Of a stretch of DNA of 8,702 nucleotides, positions 5,876 through 8,702 are shown piece after piece; position 1 is the stretch's first letter, and each line of letters opens with the position of its first letter. Where the stretch lies: assembly GCA_009699915.1 (NCBI GenBank), contig WLNG01000049.1:1-8702 (forward strand). Direction: 5' to 3'. The notes beneath the pieces were generated by a model. The model saw only the letters and a program-made list of their open reading frames with translations, did no database searches and had not been told where the DNA came from. The stretch is from Actinomycetota bacterium. Lineage in GTDB: Bacteria > Actinomycetota > Thermoleophilia > Solirubrobacterales > Solirubrobacteraceae. A program made the translations under genes and the position numbers.

Positions 5876-7024
5876 CTAGCTGCGCTCCTTGGCAAGGGCG
5901 ACGACCTTCTCGGCCGCCTCGTTCATCGTCGCGGCGGGGTGGACGTTCGGGATCGCCGCCTCCTCGAGGATCTTGCGGCCCAGGAGGTCGTTCGTGCCGT
6001 CCAGGCGGACGACGAAGGGGATGTCGGTCTCCAGCTCGGCGAAGGCCGCGAGCAGCCCGTTGGCGACCTCGTCACAGCGCGTGATCCCGCCGAAGATGTT
6101 GAAAAGGACCGCCTTGACGCGCGGGTTCGAGAGGATGACCTCGACCGCGGTCTTGATCACCGCGGCGTTCGACCCGCCGGCGGCATCGAGGAAGTTCGCG
6201 GGGGCGCCGCCGGCCTGCGCGACCACGTCGAGCGTGCTCATCGCCAGACCGGCGCCGTTGCCCAGGATGCCGATGTCGCCGTCGAGGGCGACGTACTGCA
6301 GGCCGAGGGCCTTCGCCTTCTCCTCGATCGGGTCGACCGCGCCCTGCACGTGGAAGTTCTCGGCCTCCGGGTGGCGGTAGAGCGCGTTGTTGTCGAGCGT
6401 CACCTTCGCGTCGAGCGCCTTCGCCTTGCGATCGGGGGTGATGATCAGCGGGTTGATCTCCGTGAGGGTCGCGTCCTCCTTGATCCACACGTCGTAGAGC
6501 GCGACGAGGATGTCGGCGACGCTCTCGATCACGTCAGCGTCCGCGCCACCCTGCGTGGCGACCTGCACGGCCTGCTCGCGGGTGATGCCGTCGAGCGGAT
6601 CGATGTGGAGCTTGACGAGCTTCTCGGGGGTCTTCTCGGCGACCTCCTCGATGTCGATGCCGCCCTCGACGCTGAACATCAGCAGCGGGGCCTTGGCGGA
6701 GCGGTCGAGGAGGATCGATGCGTAGTACTCGTCAGCGATGTCCGAAGCCTTCTCGATCCACAGTTCGTGGACGATGTGGCCCTTGATGTCGAGCCCGAGA
6801 ATGTTCGTCGCATGCTCGAGCGCCTCGGCTTCGTTGGAGGCGAGCTTCACACCTCCGGCCTTGCCGCGGCCGCCGATCAGCACCTGTGCCTTGACCACGA
6901 CGGGGTATCCGAGCTCGTTCGCGGCGGCGACGGCGTCATCCACAGTGGTGACGGCGCGCCCGGCCGAGATCTCCAGACCGTGCTTGGCGAAGAGCTGCTT
7001 GCCTTGATATTCGAGAAGGTCCAT
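5876..7024 (-). CDS. sucC: Succinyl-CoA synthetase (ADP-forming), beta subunit
   Basis: The beta subunit is an ATP-grasp protein that binds nucleotide and succinate and pairs with SucD as an alpha-beta unit. The 382 residues (family about 388) start MDLLEYQGKQLFAKHG. The ATP-grasp loop is KAQVLIGGRGKAGGVK at 45-60. Metal ligands are expected at Asn191 (TEINPL) and Asp205 (LDAK). The C-terminal ligase domain shows GDIGILGNGAGLAM at 249-262, NFLDAAGGSNA at 278-288 and FNIFGGITRCD at 308-318. ATP versus GTP preference cannot be read safely. It is the first gene of the sucCD operon, divergent from the HAD hydrolase. No Shine-Dalgarno precedes the ATG; a TAGGGT lies 11 nt upstream, so the leader would be only a few nucleotides. 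Confidence 0.97.
   Translation of the reverse strand: MDLLEYQGKQLFAKHGLEISAGRAVTTVDDAVAAANELGYPVVVKAQVLIGGRGKAGGVKLASNEAEALEHATNILGLDIKGHIVHELWIEKASDIADEYYASILLDRSAKAPLLMFSVEGGIDIEEVAEKTPEKLVKLHIDPLDGITREQAVQVATQGGADADVIESVADILVALYDVWIKEDATLTEINPLIITPDRKAKALDAKVTLDNNALYRHPEAENFHVQGAVDPIEEKAKALGLQYVALDGDIGILGNGAGLAMSTLDVVAQAGGAPANFLDAAGGSNAAVIKTAVEVILSNPRVKAVLFNIFGGITRCDEVANGLLAAFAELETDIPFVVRLDGTNDLLGRKILEEAAIPNVHPAATMNEAAEKVVALAKERS
5885..5890 (-). promoter_or_regulatory. Shine-Dalgarno AAGGAG for sucD, inside the sucC end
   Basis: On the minus strand AAGGAG lies 9 nt before the sucD ATG, within the last codons of sucC. It is the best ribosome-binding site in the window and belongs to an operon-internal gene, in contrast to the SD-less starts of the promoter-proximal genes. 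Confidence 0.75.
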
Positions 7025-7035
7025 AACGGCGCTTG

Positions 7036-7041
7036 ACCCTA
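7036..7041 (-). promoter_or_regulatory. -10 box candidate for sucCD
   Basis: On the minus strand TAGGGT (7041 to 7036) fits TANNNT and sits 11 nt before the sucC ATG, predicting a leader of about 4-5 nt. No convincing -35 hexamer is seen at 16-18 nt. It lies in the 61-bp divergent gap shared with the HAD gene promoter. Confidence 0.45.
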
Positions 7042-7070
7042 GCGAACCGCGCCTTGGTGCCGCGCCTTCC

Positions 7071-7076
7071 TAGAAT
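7071..7076 (+). promoter_or_regulatory. -10 box candidate for the HAD-MBL gene pair
   Basis: TAGAAT is 9 nt before the ATG at 7086, predicting a leader of about 3 nt. No Shine-Dalgarno is present. It is back-to-back with the sucC -10 candidate; the two boxes are 29 bp apart and face outward. Confidence 0.5.
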
Positions 7077-7085
7077 GAATGGGCG

Positions 7086-7769
7086 ATGGCGCTTCCTGCA
7101 AACCCCACATGGGTCACCTTCGATGTTTACGGCACGCTGATCGACTGGGAGGCGGGGATCCTCGACGCCTTCCAGCGCGAGGCGCAGCGCGACGGCTTCA
7201 CGATCGAGGAGCCCGAGAAGATCTTCCCCCGGTTCCTTGAGCTCGAGCATGAGATTGAGGGCGGGTCCTACGAGCTCTATGCCGAGGTCCTGCGCCGCTG
7301 CGCCGTGCAGATCGCCGAGGAGATCGGCTGGTCGTTGGAGCCGTCCCGCTCCGGCTTCCTGCCCGACTCGGTGCCACGCTGGCGGCCGTTCAAGGAGACG
7401 AACCTCCAGATCGGCCGCTTCGCCAAGAAGTTCCAGACCGGCCTGGTCTCGAACATCGACGACAAGCTGCTCGGCGAGACGCGGCGGCACATCCCCCACG
7501 TCTTCGACCTCGTCGTGACCGCCCAGCAGGTCCGCTCGTACAAGCCGGACCCGGCGCATTTCACCGAGTTCGCGCGCCGCGTCGGCAGCAAGAAGAATTG
7601 GGTGCACATCTCCTGCAGCAGGCATACCGACATCGAGCCCTGCATCAAGGCGAAGGTTCCGGTCATCTGGGTCAACCGCCGCAAGGAGGTGCTCGAGCCC
7701 GGTGCCAAGAAGCCGACCGCCGAGGTGAAGACGCTCCTCGAGGCGGCCAAGCTCCTCGGCGCCGCCTAG
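7086..7769 (+). CDS. HAD-superfamily hydrolase, haloacid dehalogenase type II-like
   Basis: This is a predicted cytosolic hydrolase that works through an aspartyl intermediate on an organic halide or phosphate ester. The 227 residues match L-2-haloacid dehalogenase length. Motif I is FDVYGTLID at 12-20 with nucleophile Asp13 and Tyr in the third position, as in L-2-haloacid dehalogenases and unlike the DxD of phosphatases. The alpha-helical cap covers about 20-105. Motif II is LVSNIDD at 120-126 with Ser122. Motif III is Lys153 in SYKPDP. Motif IV is SCSRHTDIEP at 176-185 with Asp182, followed by WVNRRKE as in the family. In motif IV the positions that are Ser175 and Asn177 in characterised dehalogenases read Cys177 and Arg179 (alignment from memory), so dehalogenation should not be assumed. 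It begins 61 bp from divergent sucC, and 13 nt separate it from the MBL gene, a likely operon. Confidence 0.88.
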   Translation: MALPANPTWVTFDVYGTLIDWEAGILDAFQREAQRDGFTIEEPEKIFPRFLELEHEIEGGSYELYAEVLRRCAVQIAEEIGWSLEPSRSGFLPDSVPRWRPFKETNLQIGRFAKKFQTGLVSNIDDKLLGETRRHIPHVFDLVVTAQQVRSYKPDPAHFTEFARRVGSKKNWVHISCSRHTDIEPCIKAKVPVIWVNRRKEVLEPGAKKPTAEVKTLLEAAKLLGAA

Positions 7770-7782
7770 GCCGCGCAGCGCG

Positions 7783-8565
7783 ATGCGCGTCGTCGGTCTG
7801 CATGCTGATGTGCTCGTGTGCACGTCGGCAGTGCTGCAGACGACCTGCACGATCGTGCGTGGTCCCTCGTCTGAGGATGACGGCGAGGGTGCGCCCATCG
7901 AGGCCTTCGTGATCGACTCGCCGGTCCTGCCCGACGAGCTCGAGGCGCTGCCCGGCATCCTTGAGCACGTCAGCTGGCCCTGCACAGGCCTGCTGGCCAC
8001 GCACGGCGACTGGGACCATCTCCTCGGGCGGCTCGCCTTCCCCGGCGCGGCGCTCGGCTGCGCGGAGACGACCGCCGCCCGGCTCACCGGGGATCCCGGT
8101 GACGCGGTACGGGCGCTGCGCGCCTTCGACGAGCGCCTCTACCTCGAGCGCCCCGCGCCGCTGCAGCTCGGCAGCCTGCAGGCGCTCCCCGTCCCCGGGC
8201 GGGTGGACATCGGCGCCGGCGAACTCGAACTGCAACCCGCGGATGGCCATACGCCCGACGGGATGGCCGTGTGGATCCCCTGGGCGCGGGTGCTCGCCTG
8301 CGGCGACTACCTCTCGCCGCTGGAGATCCCGATGTTCGCGCCGGGGGGGTCGCGATCGGCGTACCGCGCGACGCTCGAGCGCCTGCGTCCGCTCGTCGAG
8401 CAGGCCGATCACGTGGTGCCGGGCCATGGCCCGGTACTTGACGGCGTGCGCGCTGCTGCGATCCTGCGCGAAGATCTCCACTATCTGGAGACCGGCGAGC
8501 TGCCATTGGCGCGCCGGGGCACGTCGCCCCGTCGCATCGACGAGAAGAACCGGGAGCGCTGGTGA
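7783..8565 (+). CDS. Metallo-beta-lactamase-fold hydrolase
   Basis: A predicted metal-dependent hydrolase; substrate unknown. The 260 residues carry the fold's metal sites in order: THGDWDHLLG at 73-82, GHTPDG at 155-160 with His156, CGDYLSP at 173-179 with the bridging Asp175, and PGHGPVLDG at 213-221 with His215. The first motif is HxDxDH (His74, Asp76, Asp78, His79) rather than the common HxHxDH, so one metal ligand is changed from His to Asp. It has no signal peptide and is probably cytosolic. The ATG at 7783 follows the HAD stop by 13 nt without a Shine-Dalgarno, so it is probably translated from the HAD mRNA. Pairing with a HAD hydrolase may mean successive steps on one small ester or phosphate, but nothing in the sequence fixes this. 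Confidence 0.88.
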   Translation: MRVVGLHADVLVCTSAVLQTTCTIVRGPSSEDDGEGAPIEAFVIDSPVLPDELEALPGILEHVSWPCTGLLATHGDWDHLLGRLAFPGAALGCAETTAARLTGDPGDAVRALRAFDERLYLERPAPLQLGSLQALPVPGRVDIGAGELELQPADGHTPDGMAVWIPWARVLACGDYLSPLEIPMFAPGGSRSAYRATLERLRPLVEQADHVVPGHGPVLDGVRAAAILREDLHYLETGELPLARRGTSPRRIDEKNRERW

Positions 8566-8588
8566 TCGCAGCCGGGTCCCCGGTGCGA

Positions 8589-8594
8589 TAAAAT
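8589..8594 (+). promoter_or_regulatory. -10 box of a probable leaderless promoter for the exported protein gene
   Basis: TAAAAT, a near-consensus -10, is followed by CGGCCT (6 nt) and the ATG at 8601. It lies inside a small inverted repeat CGAT-AAA-ATCG (8586-8596). A GC-rich CCGGG/CCCGG repeat at 8572-8583 lies just upstream, in the -35 region or at the end of the preceding operon. This is the clearest promoter in the window. Confidence 0.7.
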
Positions 8595-8600
8595 CGGCCT

Positions 8601-8702
8601 ATGCGCAACGGACTGCTCGCTGTTTTGTTTACCCTGCTCGTGGCCGCAATCGGTGCCACCGCAGCCCAGGCGGCGCTGCCGCAGGTCAGCGCGGGCTACA
8701 GC
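8601..8702 (+). CDS. N-terminus of an exported protein (partial, runs off the window)
   Basis: Only 34 codons are visible. They begin MRNGLLAVLFTLLVAAIGAT and then AAQAALPQVSAGYS: a short positive N-region, a hydrophobic core at about 4-19 and a plausible AxA signal peptidase I site after AAQA near residue 24. There is no lipobox Cys in view. The protein is therefore predicted to be secreted, or anchored by an uncleaved signal. The frame stays open to the end of the window and the family cannot be identified. The leaderless -10 box 6 nt before the ATG supports the start. Confidence 0.75.
   Translation, partial: MRNGLLAVLFTLLVAAIGATAAQAALPQVSAGYS

Noticed and set aside
5129..7036. Plus-strand open frame of 635 codons opposite sucC and sucD
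   Set aside because: It is antisense to two unmistakable conserved genes and its composition (Asp, Arg, Val, Gly and Leu runs) is typical of the mirror frame of GC-rich coding DNA.
6936..8087. Minus-strand open frame of 383 codons across the HAD and MBL genes
   Set aside because: It spans two real plus-strand genes, their intergenic gap and the sucC start, with low-complexity mirror-frame residues; the catalytic motifs are on the plus strand.
8572..8583. CCGGG/CCCGG repeat as a terminator of the HAD-MBL pair
   Set aside because: The stem is only 4-5 bp with a 2-4-nt loop and no T-run follows. It could be chance in GC-rich DNA, so I mention it only as context of the downstream promoter.

Overview
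The window is a gene-dense, GC-rich (roughly 68-70% G+C) chromosomal segment carrying core metabolic genes. High GC3, Actinobacteria-like protein sequences and several apparently leaderless starts (a TANNNT -10 box immediately upstream of ATG/GTG) suggest a high-GC actinobacterium, perhaps of the Thermoleophilia/Solirubrobacterales type. That placement is an inference without a database search. I see no mobile element, CRISPR array, rRNA, tRNA or prophage, and no gap between genes longer than about 60 bp.

Layout from left to right. (1) The last 24 codons of an unidentified plus-strand gene converge on gpsA. (2) A minus-strand pair follows: a glycerate kinase of the GarK/GlxK type, then a divergent NAD(P)-dependent glycerol-3-phosphate dehydrogenase (gpsA). 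(3) A DtxR/MntR-family metalloregulator is divergent from the kinase. (4) A minus-strand run, transcribed from right to left, holds sucC, sucD, a membrane-anchored protein whose outer domain faintly resembles phosphate-binding proteins, and a PLP-dependent aminotransferase that converges on the regulator. (5) Divergent from sucC on the plus strand are a HAD-superfamily hydrolase (haloacid dehalogenase type II-like) and a metallo-beta-lactamase-fold hydrolase. (6) The window ends in the start of a gene for an exported protein.

Most functions are ordinary central metabolism: SucCD links succinyl-CoA and succinate to ATP/GTP, GpsA feeds phospholipid synthesis, and glycerate kinase feeds lower glycolysis. 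The more interesting signals are architectural. Four starts have a TANNNT box exactly 6 nt before the start codon, as expected for leaderless mRNAs, whereas the operon-internal sucD has a classic AAGGAG. Both convergent gene pairs end in the same shared CTAG (TAG stop on each strand), and each CTAG sits in or at the edge of a 7-bp perfect inverted repeat. Several proteins carry unusual residues at otherwise diagnostic positions: the regulator, the MBL hydrolase, the HAD hydrolase and GpsA. I did not find a convincing novel multi-gene system; the window looks like ordinary housekeeping DNA with a few points worth checking.
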